Shown here one piece after another: positions 54,916 to 63,807 of a stretch of 64,000 bases of DNA. Numbering within the stretch: position 1 is the stretch's first letter; each line of letters begins with the position of its first letter. Under the pieces are notes generated by a model that was not told the DNA's origin, searched no databases, and was given only the letters and a program-made list of their open reading frames with translations. Source of the DNA: JAIOSM01 sp023143455 (GTDB lineage Bacteria; Desulfobacterota; Desulfobacteria; Desulfobacterales; Desulfobacteraceae); NCBI GenBank assembly GCA_030632885.1, contig DAOVTW010000007.1, positions 15,143-79,142 on the forward strand, in the 5' to 3' direction. The position numbers and the translations under genes were made by a program.

Positions 54916-55604
54916 CAAATATTATCTATCAAGACTTATGTATTGCGAACATTTTTAATGGCCTTGTTGAAGGTTTATCCAAATTTTCAAATCAAAGTAA
55001 GCTTGCTCTGATATATTCTCCTAATCCAGATAGTGATGTTTTTGTCTATGATCCTCAAGCGATTCTTAAGGAACATGAATCCATCTTAAAAGAAAAACAC
55101 TTGGACACCAAACTTTCAACAGATTATCCTTCAAGCAGAAATTTTGTTGGCTCATCAGGCTATATACTTAAAAATTATTCTCTCCAGGCTATTGCTGATT
55201 ATATAGTTGATGAAAGAAATTCTTTTTTTGATTATGATTCCAGACTGTTAATCCCTCCCATCCTTAACACCGTTCTTAATATATCAAAAACCAGAGAAGA
55301 AGGTTTATCACCAAGAGGTCAAATTTTTTTCACAGATCCGGATAAGGTTTCTACCATAGAGTTTATGACAAAAATTCAAAGGCACCAACGCCCATTTCTC
55401 AGTAATATTAAACATATTAGAAAATTGCTAACTGCAGTTGAAAACTCAAATCGAAAACTTGTTTCAGATGGAAATACTATTATAGGAATTACAGATTCTC
55501 CAGTTCCTGATTATGCTATTGCAGCTGATTACTTTGATGATCACGGTTTTTTAAAACTTGGTAAAGAAAAAATATCCAGCTTTTTCGGAGAAAATTTTCA
55601 TTAG
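54912..55604 (+). CDS. Unknown protein, C-terminus possibly frameshifted
   Basis: 230 residues not recognised with confidence. Residues about 148-200 (IQRHQRPFLSNIKHIRKLLTA and VSDGNTIIGI) faintly resemble the DACNV/DisA-like sensor group, a hint only. It has no signal or membrane segment. After its TAG at 55602-55604, another frame is open from 55601 to a TGA at 55730-55732 (LDRPVSIIYCGLEINAFSSW and onward, 43 codons), which overlaps the next gene's ATG as ATGA. This is the usual coupling pattern of an operon, so the true protein may run on through a frameshift near 55590. Confidence 0.65.
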   Translation: MTNIIYQDLCIANIFNGLVEGLSKFSNQSKLALIYSPNPDSDVFVYDPQAILKEHESILKEKHLDTKLSTDYPSSRNFVGSSGYILKNYSLQAIADYIVDERNSFFDYDSRLLIPPILNTVLNISKTREEGLSPRGQIFFTDPDKVSTIEFMTKIQRHQRPFLSNIKHIRKLLTAVENSNRKLVSDGNTIIGITDSPVPDYAIAADYFDDHGFLKLGKEKISSFFGENFH

Positions 55605-55728
55605 ACAGACCTGTTTCAATTATATATTGTGGTTTGGAAATAAATGCATTTAGTTCTTGGGAACCACCGTTTTATAGCAATTCTATAAAACCTGTACTTA
55701 TAAAAAAATATTTTAGTGGGGTTAAACA

Positions 55729-55971
55729 ATGAATCATCACAATCACGATCATAACCATACAAAGAACGAACTTTCTTTTAAAGAAAAACTCTTATCCCTT
55801 TTTAAGCATTGGATTGATCACAATTTAAGCCACAAAGAAAACTATCTCACCTGGGCTGAAAAAGCTAAAAAGGAGAACCTTTCAGATATAGTTTTGTGTC
55901 TAGAACAGGCAAGTGAACTTTCTGATAAGATAAATCAAAAGCTTGAAAAAGCGTTAAAAGATCTATCTTAA
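55729..55971 (+). CDS. Small protein with histidine-rich N-terminus
   Basis: 80 residues. The first ten (MNHHNHDHNH) are a metal-binding-like histidine cluster, and the rest is two or three amphipathic helices (LSLFKHWIDHNLSHKEN, TWAEKAKKENLSDIVL). Similar His-tagged helical proteins occur in other sulfate reducers, but the function is unknown to me. Its ATG overlaps the possible frameshifted end of the preceding gene, so both may be one transcript. Confidence 0.7.
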   Translation: MNHHNHDHNHTKNELSFKEKLLSLFKHWIDHNLSHKENYLTWAEKAKKENLSDIVLCLEQASELSDKINQKLEKALKDLS

Positions 55972-56263
55972 TTTAAAACTAAAGCTATTTTTTATTGCCC
56001 AGCCAATCTCCTTTTTTGTTATAATTAAAGGAGGTGCAATAACTCCGGCTTCTCCCTGAATAGGTTCAACCATAAATGCCAACTGTATTGTTTGAAATTA
56101 TATCTTTAAGAGCCTTAGCGTCTCCATAGGGTATTGATTTAAACCCGGGAGTAAATGGTCCAAAACATCTAATAGCTGTTTCAACGGCTTCTGCACCACT
56201 ATTCATAGGTAATACTGAATGAGAATTAGTAAGTTCACATTCAGTAAATTCTTTAGTTTTCAT
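55963..56263 (-). pseudogene. Ornithine aminotransferase (OAT/RocD) remnant
   Basis: Minus-strand translation gives pieces of ornithine aminotransferase in the correct order: LPMNSGAEAVETAIR, a missing segment of about 45 residues, FGPFTPGFKSIPYGD, then NNTV. A one-base frameshift follows, then AFMVEPIQGEAGVIAPP. The sequence then loses the lysine-binding half. The start and middle are deleted, so it cannot be functional. The adjacent gene on the same strand, a DMT transporter, is intact. Confidence 0.8.
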
Positions 56264-56277
56264 AATATATCTCCATA

Positions 56278-57192
56278 TTAAAAACCATTTGATCTTTTAT
56301 TATTTTTTAGCCTGAAAAGTTGCGATATAAGCATTCCTATTAAGATTAATATACAGCCGAATAATCCTCTACCAGTTAAAACTTCATTGAGAATGATCCA
56401 TCCGGCAAGGGCTGCAAAAACAGATTCAAAACTCATTATGATAGAAGCATGGGCAGGATGACTTTTTTTTTGACCATAAATCTGTAATGAGTAAGCTATT
56501 GCTGAAGAAAAAACTCCTCCATAAAATATTGGTACAGCAGCATTTATAATCCCTTCCATATTAACATCTTCTACAGCAAAAGCAATTATCATACTTATTA
56601 CTGAACATATTATACTTTGAATAAAAGATAATTGTATTGCTTTATGTTTTTTTGCAAAATTTGCTATAGCTAAAACGTGCCCAGCAAAGCAAAAAGAACA
56701 TACTAAAATTAAAAAATCACCAAAATTTATAGTGAACTGGTTTGTAACACTTAAAAAATACATTCCAATTGTCGCAAGAATTGCTCCAAGCCAAGTATTA
56801 ATTCCTGTTTTGTGGAGCTTTAAAATAAACCCAAATATTGGAACGATTACAACATATAATCCGGTAATAAATCCTGCTTTTCCAGCAGTTGTATAAACAA
56901 GCCCTACCTGCTGGAAAGAAATACCTGCAAAAAGAAAAAAACTTGATATAACTCCAAACTTAATCAATTGAGTTCTGTTTTTATTTTTTGTTTGAGCAGT
57001 AATTTTTTTTAAATCTTTTTTAGAAAATATCAAAAAAGGAAAAAGTGCTACGCTTGCAAGAAAGAACCGCAACCCATTAAATGTAAAAGGACCAACATGC
57101 TCCATTCCGGTTCTTTGGGCAACAAAGGCAACTCCCCAAATCAAAGCTACTAAAAATAGAATTAAATCTGATTTTAATGTATCTATTTTCAT
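56278..57192 (-). CDS. EamA/DMT family transporter
   Basis: 304 residues with about ten membrane helices and two EamA repeats (about 8-150 and 155-295). LIWGVAFVAQRTGMEHVGPFT opens the first repeat and SIIMSFESVFAALAGWIILNE closes the second, both diagnostic. Members export amino acids, nucleotides or other metabolites. The cargo is not visible. It sits 15 bases upstream of the ornithine aminotransferase remnant, which may hint at an amino acid link. Confidence 0.92.
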   Translation of the reverse strand: MKIDTLKSDLILFLVALIWGVAFVAQRTGMEHVGPFTFNGLRFFLASVALFPFLIFSKKDLKKITAQTKNKNRTQLIKFGVISSFFLFAGISFQQVGLVYTTAGKAGFITGLYVVIVPIFGFILKLHKTGINTWLGAILATIGMYFLSVTNQFTINFGDFLILVCSFCFAGHVLAIANFAKKHKAIQLSFIQSIICSVISMIIAFAVEDVNMEGIINAAVPIFYGGVFSSAIAYSLQIYGQKKSHPAHASIIMSFESVFAALAGWIILNEVLTGRGLFGCILILIGMLISQLFRLKNNKRSNGF

Positions 57193-57273
57193 GGTATTAA
57201 TCTTTTAATTATTTTTAAAGAAAAGAGTTGTTGTATATTTACCTATAATATAAGTCAAGAAGATATTAACAAA

Positions 57274-58281
57274 ATGGAAAAGAAGAAAATTATTAGTAAC
57301 TTAGACAATTCTTTGCTTGCCGGTCAAAAGTTAATAGTTGGATTTGATGGACTGCACTTTAACTCTGATTTGGAATTTTTAATTTCAGAACTTAAAATTG
57401 GTGGGATTGTTTTGTTTTCAAGGAATATTGAGTCCCCTTATCAACTTAAAACTCTTTTAGAAAAAATTAAAGAATTTACAGCTAAACACCGACTACCAAA
57501 ACTATTTATATCTATTGATCAGGAAGGAGGTGAAGTTGCAAGGCTTAAAAAACCTTTTACTCTTTTTAAAGGCAACCCATTTATAAAGAACAGAAAAGAT
57601 GCTGAAAAATTTGCTAAAGCCCAGGCCATTGAACTTACGGAACTTAATATAAACATGAATTTTGCTCCGGTTTTGGATGTAATACCGGAAAATTATAAAA
57701 GTATTATGGAAAAAAGAGCATTTAAAGGAAGTGCTGAAAAGGTTGCAAAACTTGGATGTTATGTAATCAGCTCATTCCAGAAATTTAACATCATGGCTGT
57801 TGCAAAACATTTTCCAGGTATTGGAAGAACATGTATTGATTCACATTTTGAACTTCCAACTATTGATCGCAACAAAAAACAACTTTTTGCAGAGGAACTT
57901 ATACCGTTTGAAAATGCAATCAAATCTAATGTTTCAGGAATTATGCTTTCTCATATTTTTTATCCGGATCTTGACCCAAAATGGCAGGCAAGCCTATCTC
58001 CAAAAATCGCAAAGAATCTTTTAAGAGATGAAATGGGTTTTAATGGACTTATTATGACTGATGACCTTGATATGAAATCTGTAAAACATGATATCAAAAT
58101 ATCAGCAAAACAGATTTTATTATCTGACATTGATATTGTCCTCATCTGCCATAAAGGACCAGATATTGAAAATATGTCAAATGAGCTTAAAGAATTAATT
58201 AATCAAAACAATGAATTTTTAGAATCTGCAAAAAAATCATTTAAACGAATAATAGATATTAAGGATAAATATCTTAATTAA
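57274..58281 (+). CDS. nagZ: Beta-N-acetylhexosaminidase-like GH3 enzyme (NagZ type)
   Basis: 335 residues, no signal peptide, so cytoplasmic. SIDQEGGEVARL (80-91), KHFPGIGRTCIDSH (178-191, with catalytic His191) and the nucleophile region MTDDLDM (261-267, Asp263/Asp264) are the NagZ signature of GH3. NagZ removes GlcNAc from recycled muropeptides. The usual KHFPGHG glycine-histidine is GIG here, a minor departure. It is convergent with tsaD. Confidence 0.9.
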   Translation: MEKKKIISNLDNSLLAGQKLIVGFDGLHFNSDLEFLISELKIGGIVLFSRNIESPYQLKTLLEKIKEFTAKHRLPKLFISIDQEGGEVARLKKPFTLFKGNPFIKNRKDAEKFAKAQAIELTELNINMNFAPVLDVIPENYKSIMEKRAFKGSAEKVAKLGCYVISSFQKFNIMAVAKHFPGIGRTCIDSHFELPTIDRNKKQLFAEELIPFENAIKSNVSGIMLSHIFYPDLDPKWQASLSPKIAKNLLRDEMGFNGLIMTDDLDMKSVKHDIKISAKQILLSDIDIVLICHKGPDIENMSNELKELINQNNEFLESAKKSFKRIIDIKDKYLN

Positions 58282-58290
58282 TAAGAGCTA

Positions 58291-59307
58291 TTATTTCAAT
58301 CCGGCCGAATCTATCTTATTCCTTGAAAAAACATCATGATGAAATTTAGAATAGTTTTTATTTATAAGCATTCTGTAACCTCTTGCTGCAATCATGGCTG
58401 CATTATCTCCACAAAGTTCTTTTTTTGGTGCAAAAACGTTTATTCCGTGTTTTTGGGTATCATTTACAAGCTGTTCATAAAAGGTTCGATTAGCAGCAAC
58501 TCCCCCGGTTATTGCAATATTGGTACAGTCTCTTTTTAAGCACGCATTTATAAGTTTGAATTTTAAAACATCCAGGACTGCTGCTTGAAAACCAGCAGCA
58601 ATATCAGGTTTTAATGTGTAAAGATTTTCCTGATGTTCCGTAACAAATCTTAAAACTGCTGATTTTATGCCGCTGAAACTAAAATCAAAGCTTTCTTTAT
58701 CAAGATATGTTCTTGGAAAATGAATATTTTTTGAGTTCCCATTTTTTGCAAGTTCTTCAATAACTGCTCCACCGGGATACCCAAGCCCCATTATTTTAGA
58801 AACTTTATCAAAAGCTTCTCCTACGGCATCATCCCGAGTTTGCCCCATAAGTTCAAAGTTTTCATATGAATCCACATAATAAATATTTGTATGTCCGCCT
58901 GATGCTACAAGAGAGATAAAAGGAAATTTTGGGATGTTTTTTGATAAAAAACTAGAATAAATATGACCTTCTAGATGGTTAACACCAACAAGTTTAAGAT
59001 TTCTTGCATAGGCAAAAGCCTTGGCAAATGAAAATCCTATTAGAAGTGCTCCAATTAAACCAGGACCTCTAGTTGCTGCCACACCATCTATCTGTTCTAT
59101 AGAGAGTTTAGCTTTAAGTAAAGCTTCTTCTATAACAGGTACTATTGCTTCAATATGCATTCGTGAAGCAATTTCAGGGACAACCCCACCATATTTATTA
59201 TGTATATCAGTCTGGGATGCTATTACAGAAGAAAGAATTATATTACCATCTTCAACAAGAGCTGCGCAAGTTTCGTCACAGGAAGATTCAATTCCAAGAA
59301 CAATCAT
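58291..59307 (-). CDS. tsaD: tRNA threonylcarbamoyladenosine biosynthesis protein TsaD
   Basis: 338 residues. Metal-binding His111 and His115 in NHLEGH, the ASKH-type loops IESSCDE (6-12) and GGVAANR, and VASGGHTN match TsaD/Kae1, which transfers the threonylcarbamoyl group to A37 of ANN-decoding tRNAs. It is nine bases downstream of purM, with which it is co-transcribed. The assignment is firm. Confidence 0.96.
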   Translation of the reverse strand: MIVLGIESSCDETCAALVEDGNIILSSVIASQTDIHNKYGGVVPEIASRMHIEAIVPVIEEALLKAKLSIEQIDGVAATRGPGLIGALLIGFSFAKAFAYARNLKLVGVNHLEGHIYSSFLSKNIPKFPFISLVASGGHTNIYYVDSYENFELMGQTRDDAVGEAFDKVSKIMGLGYPGGAVIEELAKNGNSKNIHFPRTYLDKESFDFSFSGIKSAVLRFVTEHQENLYTLKPDIAAGFQAAVLDVLKFKLINACLKRDCTNIAITGGVAANRTFYEQLVNDTQKHGINVFAPKKELCGDNAAMIAARGYRMLINKNYSKFHHDVFSRNKIDSAGLK

Positions 59308-59316
59308 TAGATATTA

Positions 59317-60369
59317 TCAAACCCATTTTGTTTGTTTTTCTGAACCGTTCCTTGAAACAACATCTCCAATAAGAAATGCTTTTTCATTCATAACTGCAAG
59401 CCTGTCAAGAACATCTTCGGCAGAGTCTGAAGGGACCACAAGAATCATTCCAATACCATTATTAAAAGTTCTATTCATTTCGATATCAGATATCGAACCT
59501 TGTTTTTTCAGAATGTCAAAGATAGGTAAAATATCCCACGAACCTTTTTTTATAACCGCCTTACAGGCCTCAGGTATTGACCTGATAATGTTTTCTTCAA
59601 TACCACCGCCTGTAATATGTGCCATCCCATGAATTGGTAAATTTCTTAGAAGACTTAGAATAGCTGAAACATATATTTTAGTTGGTTTTAATAGTTCTTC
59701 GCCAAGGGTGGTTCCAAGTTCTTCGATTTTTGTGTTAACATCATAACCACATTTTTCAAAAAAAACTTTACGTACAAGAGAAAAACCATTGCTATGTATC
59801 CCACTTGATGCGAGACCTATAAGCTTATGTCCATTTTGAATGTTGGAACCATCAATCATTTTTTCATTATCAACAAGCCCAACAGTAAAGCCGGACAAAT
59901 CATATTCATCTTTTTGATACATTCCTGGCATTTCAGCTGTCTCACCACCAATAAGTGCACATTCTGCCTGGATACAACCTTCGGCAATACCATTAATAAC
60001 AATTTCTGCAGTTGTGTTATTAAGAGTACCCATTGCAAGGTAATCAAGAAAGAAAAGTGGTTTTGCACCTTGGACTAGAATATCATTTACACACATTGCA
60101 ACAAGGTCAATTCCAATTGTGTCATGTTTATCCATTTTAAAAGCAATTTTGAGTTTTGTTCCGACACCATCTGTAGAGCTTACCAGTACAGGACTTTTAA
60201 TATTTGATAAATTAGGAGAAAAAAGTCCACCAAACCCCCCTATTCCGCCTATCACACCAGACCTGGGTGTTTTTTTAACAATTTTCTTAATCTTTTCAAC
60301 AAGCTGGTTTGCTTTATCAATATCTACTCCGGAATCTGCGTATGTTAAACCCTCTGTGGAATCATTCAT
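59317..60369 (-). CDS. purM: Phosphoribosylformylglycinamidine cyclo-ligase
   Basis: 350 residues, PurM fold. STDGVGTKLKIAF (66-78) is the ATP-site signature, followed by GIDLVAMCVNDILVQGA and GGETAEMPGMY. It closes the imidazole ring to AIR in purine synthesis. tsaD follows nine bases later. There is only a weak GGTTAAAG site upstream. It is divergent from the hom gene, whose promoter lies in the 146-base spacer. Confidence 0.96.
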   Translation of the reverse strand: MNDSTEGLTYADSGVDIDKANQLVEKIKKIVKKTPRSGVIGGIGGFGGLFSPNLSNIKSPVLVSSTDGVGTKLKIAFKMDKHDTIGIDLVAMCVNDILVQGAKPLFFLDYLAMGTLNNTTAEIVINGIAEGCIQAECALIGGETAEMPGMYQKDEYDLSGFTVGLVDNEKMIDGSNIQNGHKLIGLASSGIHSNGFSLVRKVFFEKCGYDVNTKIEELGTTLGEELLKPTKIYVSAILSLLRNLPIHGMAHITGGGIEENIIRSIPEACKAVIKKGSWDILPIFDILKKQGSISDIEMNRTFNNGIGMILVVPSDSAEDVLDRLAVMNEKAFLIGDVVSRNGSEKQTKWV

Positions 60370-60448
60370 TACTTTAACCTTTTAAAATATTTATTTTTTG
60401 ATAAAGTAATATACAATAATTTTATTAATTTTTAAAGTCATAAGCCTT

Positions 60449-60477
60449 TTGACTTCAACTTTATTATAATGTATTTA
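60449..60477 (+). promoter_or_regulatory. Candidate sigma-70 promoter of hom-thrH-rfaE1
   Basis: TTGACT (60449-60454) and TATTTA (60472-60477) are 17 bases apart, about 39 bases before the hom ATG. Confidence 0.5.
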
Positions 60478-60515
60478 TAATAAAAAAAATTTGAATTGAT
60501 CTGGAGTAATATAAA

Positions 60516-61823
60516 ATGAATGAAATAAATATAGGAATTTTAGGATGTGGCGTGATAGGCACTGGTGTAGCTAAAATTTTAATTGAAAAAAGTGATTTAC
60601 TCAGTAAACGCACAGGAACAAAACTTAATTTAAAATATATTTCTGATCTTGACACAAATAGAGAACGAGACGTCAAATTTGATAAAGGCGTTTTAATCTC
60701 AGATTCTGAAAAAATAATCAATGACCCGGAAATAAACATTATTGTTGAGCTTATAGGTGGGCAAACTATTGCAAAAGAGTTTATAATCAAGGCGCTGAAA
60801 AATGGAAAACATGTAGTAACTGCTAACAAAGCTCTTTTATCAACCCATGGGAATGAACTTGTGAAAATTGCAAGAGAAAACCAGGTTGATCTTGCTTTTG
60901 AGGCAAGCACAGCTGGATGTATACCAATAATAAAAACACTAAAAGAATCTCATATTGGAAATCACATTAAATCCATTTCTGCCATACTTAATGGCACATG
61001 TAACTATATTCTCACTAAAATTTCAAAACAAGGTTTCTCTTTTGAACAAGCATTGAAAACCGCCCAAGAAAAAGGTTTTGCCGAGGCTGACCCAACCCTT
61101 GATATTGAAGGAATTGATACAGCACATAAGCTCGCAATTTTAAATACTATAGCCCATGGAATAGATTTTAACTTAGAAGACATTCACGTCGAAGGAATTA
61201 GCCGGATTACACCACTGGATATTCAATACGCTTCTGAATTAGGATATACTATTAAATTGCTTGCCATCAGCAAATTTAATCCAGACAATATTGAGGCAAG
61301 AGTTCACCCTACTATGATTCCGGTTTCAAACCCTTTATCAAATGTCGATAACTCAATGAATGCAGTTGTGGTAGATGGAGATGCCACAGGGCATACTATG
61401 CTATATGGGCATGGAGCAGGCATGATGCCCACAGCAAGTGCTGTTATTAATGATATTGCTGATATTTCAAGAACATTTCTTGCTGGCTCCAAACGAAGAA
61501 CACCTATTTTAGGATTTCCTGAAAAAAATATTAAAAAAGCAGTAATACTTCCAATGAAAAACCTTACAACACGTTATTATTTAAGATGTATAGCTGAAGA
61601 TCATCCTGGTGTTTTATCCAAGGTCTCAGGCATTCTTGGTGATGAGGGCATAAGTATTGAAACTGTACATCAAAAAGGCATGAAATCAAATGGAACTGTT
61701 CCTGTTGTCATGGTCACACATATAGCAAAAGAAGAAAATATGTTAAAAGCTCTAAATAAAATATCACAGCTTGATTCCATACCGGAAGAGCCTTATTTAA
61801 TACGTATTGAAGATAATAAGTAA
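60516..61823 (+). CDS. hom: Homoserine dehydrogenase (with ACT domain)
   Basis: 435 residues. NAD(P) loop GILGCGVIGTGVA at the N-terminus, catalytic region ILNGTCNYILTKI and GFAEADPTLDIEGIDTAHKL, and a C-terminal ACT domain (about 350-430, DHPGVLSKVSGILGDEGISIE) that senses threonine. GGAG precedes the ATG. It reduces aspartate semialdehyde to homoserine. thrH follows within 13 bases. Confidence 0.96.
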   Translation: MNEINIGILGCGVIGTGVAKILIEKSDLLSKRTGTKLNLKYISDLDTNRERDVKFDKGVLISDSEKIINDPEINIIVELIGGQTIAKEFIIKALKNGKHVVTANKALLSTHGNELVKIARENQVDLAFEASTAGCIPIIKTLKESHIGNHIKSISAILNGTCNYILTKISKQGFSFEQALKTAQEKGFAEADPTLDIEGIDTAHKLAILNTIAHGIDFNLEDIHVEGISRITPLDIQYASELGYTIKLLAISKFNPDNIEARVHPTMIPVSNPLSNVDNSMNAVVVDGDATGHTMLYGHGAGMMPTASAVINDIADISRTFLAGSKRRTPILGFPEKNIKKAVILPMKNLTTRYYLRCIAEDHPGVLSKVSGILGDEGISIETVHQKGMKSNGTVPVVMVTHIAKEENMLKALNKISQLDSIPEEPYLIRIEDNK

Positions 61824-61835
61824 AGAGAATTCATA

Positions 61836-62435
61836 ATGAAATTATTTTGCGCGGATCTAGAAGGAGTATTTTTACCGGAAGTATGGATTGAAGTTGCATT
61901 AAGAGTTGGTATTGAAGAATTAAAACTTACAACCAGAGATATTTCTGATTATGATGTTTTAATGAAAAAACGACTATCAATTTTAAATGAAAACAATCTT
62001 AAAATACAAGATATAGTCGATGTTATCTCAACGATTGACCCTCTTGAAGGTGCAACAGAAACCCTGGATTGGATAAGAGAAAGAACCCAGATAATTATTC
62101 TTTCTGACACATTTGAAGAATTTGCCATGCCTATGATGAAAAAACTTAATTATCCGGCACTTTTATGTCATAGTCTGACAATTGATAATGATGGAACCAT
62201 TAAAAACTATAATATAAGAACAGAAAGTCAGAAAAAAACAGCAGTTCAGGCTTTCAAAAATATGAACTATACTGTAACTGCTTTTGGGGATTCATATAAT
62301 GATACTCAAATGATATTAGAAGCTGATAATGGCTTTTTTTATAATCCACCTGAAAGTGTGGTAAGAGATTTTCCAATAATACCGGTAACAAAAAACTATA
62401 ATGAAGTTAAAACAATGATTGAGTCTTTTTTATAA
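61836..62435 (+). CDS. thrH: ThrH-like phosphoserine phosphatase/homoserine phosphotransferase
   Basis: 199 residues, HAD superfamily. The motif I CADLEGVFLPEVW (Asp7, Glu9) and motif IV FGDSYNDTQM are exactly those of Pseudomonas ThrH, which transfers phosphate from phosphoserine to homoserine and can stand in for homoserine kinase or serine phosphatase. Its place right after hom supports a role in phosphohomoserine formation. rfaE1 follows after two bases. Confidence 0.9.
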   Translation: MKLFCADLEGVFLPEVWIEVALRVGIEELKLTTRDISDYDVLMKKRLSILNENNLKIQDIVDVISTIDPLEGATETLDWIRERTQIIILSDTFEEFAMPMMKKLNYPALLCHSLTIDNDGTIKNYNIRTESQKKTAVQAFKNMNYTVTAFGDSYNDTQMILEADNGFFYNPPESVVRDFPIIPVTKNYNEVKTMIESFL

Positions 62436-62437
62436 TT

Positions 62438-63397
62438 ATGACACTTGATATTAATAAATTTAAAAACCTTAAGGTTCTCGTGCTTGGAGATTTAATGATT
62501 GATGAGTATGTCTGGGGTAATGTAGACAGAATCTCTCCTGAAGCTCCTGTTCCCGTTGTATCAGTAAACAATACAAGTTTTACACTTGGCGGTGCAGGCA
62601 ATGTTGTAAACAATCTTGTTTCCATGGGAGCCTCTGTCTCTGTTGTTGGTACAGCAGGTACAGGAGAAACAGGCAAAATTCTCACTAAAAAACTCAAGGA
62701 ATTTAAAGTTGATATTGAAGGTTTAATTGAAGAACCTTATCGGCCGACCACCAGAAAAACTAGAATTATTGCATCAAATCAACAGATGCTCAGAATAGAT
62801 CATGAAATAACAGAAGAAATTAAAACAGAAACCTTTGATAAACTTAAACAAGTATTATCTACAAAAATTCCATTAGTTGACCTTATAATTATATCTGATT
62901 ATGCCAAAGGACTTATAACAAAAGAAATTGTCAACTTTGTTGTCGATTCAACCAAGACAAATAAAATTCTCACTATTGCAGATCCTAAAGGGCTTGATTT
63001 TTCAAAGTATAAAAACGTTTCAATTTTAACCCCGAATCAAAAAGAAGCTGCATTGGCATCAAATATTGAAATTAACAGTATTGATGATCTATTTAATGCA
63101 GGTCAAAAATTATTAAGTCAAATTAACCTTGAAAAACTTCTTATTACCTGTGGCAGAGATGGTATGGTTTTATTTGAACATGGTACGGAGCCATTTATAA
63201 TCAAATCCGAGGCCAAACAGGTGTTTGATGTGTCGGGCGCAGGAGACACTGTTATTTCAATTCTTGGATTGGCACTTGCCTCCGGTGCTACATTTAAACA
63301 AAGTGCCATTGCTGCAAATAGAGCTGCTGGAATTGTAGTTGGAAAAATCGGAACTGCAACTCTTTCCATTATTGAATTAAAAAAAGCTCTGAATTAA
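62438..63397 (+). CDS. rfaE1: D-glycero-beta-D-manno-heptose-7-phosphate kinase
   Basis: 319 residues, PfkB/ribokinase family. LGDLMIDEYVWGNVDRISPEAPVP at the N-terminus and VSGAGDT (265-271, catalytic Asp270) are typical of the first domain of HldE; here it is free-standing (HldA/RfaE1). It makes heptose 1,7-bisphosphate for LPS core, so a partner adenylyltransferase (HldC/RfaE2) should exist elsewhere. It is the third gene of the hom run. Confidence 0.93.
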   Translation: MTLDINKFKNLKVLVLGDLMIDEYVWGNVDRISPEAPVPVVSVNNTSFTLGGAGNVVNNLVSMGASVSVVGTAGTGETGKILTKKLKEFKVDIEGLIEEPYRPTTRKTRIIASNQQMLRIDHEITEEIKTETFDKLKQVLSTKIPLVDLIIISDYAKGLITKEIVNFVVDSTKTNKILTIADPKGLDFSKYKNVSILTPNQKEAALASNIEINSIDDLFNAGQKLLSQINLEKLLITCGRDGMVLFEHGTEPFIIKSEAKQVFDVSGAGDTVISILGLALASGATFKQSAIAANRAAGIVVGKIGTATLSIIELKKALN

Positions 63398-63426
63398 AAA
63401 ATAAAAATATTAATCAGTAAATTTTG

Positions 63427-63455
63427 TTGACAAATTTATAAAATAACTATATATT
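63427..63455 (+). promoter_or_regulatory. Consensus promoter for tRNA-fMet
   Basis: TTGACA (63427-63432) and TATATT (63450-63455) are 17 bases apart, 13 bases before the tRNA. Confidence 0.7.
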
Positions 63456-63468
63456 CTTTTTCTGTTGA

Positions 63469-63545
<77 letters not shown>

Positions 63546-63555
63546 AACAAACAAC

Positions 63556-63590
63556 AAGGGGTTCAACGTTTAATCGTTGCCCCTTTTTTG
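63556..63590 (+). terminator. Intrinsic terminator after tRNA-fMet
   Basis: AAGGGG-tt-CAACG pairs with CGTTG-CCCCTT with a two-base bulge, followed by a T-run, 10 bases after the tRNA. Confidence 0.8.
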
Positions 63591-63807
63591 GTTCTAAAGC
63601 CAATCTTGGGCTTATATGTCCACAGTATTTTGAGAATAGATATAGTGAAATTAAATACTTTACTTACTGCAACAACTCTTGTTCTGATTTCAGAACTCCT
63701 GCTTTTAAAACTTCTAAATATTTTCTTTTTACCTATTTTAACAATTATGATTGTTAAAATAGTTCAAATCATTGGACTCTATTGGATTTTAAAGCCAAAA
63801 AAGTTGA

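Noticed and set aside
59021..59632. 203-codon plus-strand reading frame
   Set aside because: It is entirely antisense to tsaD and purM, both certain genes.
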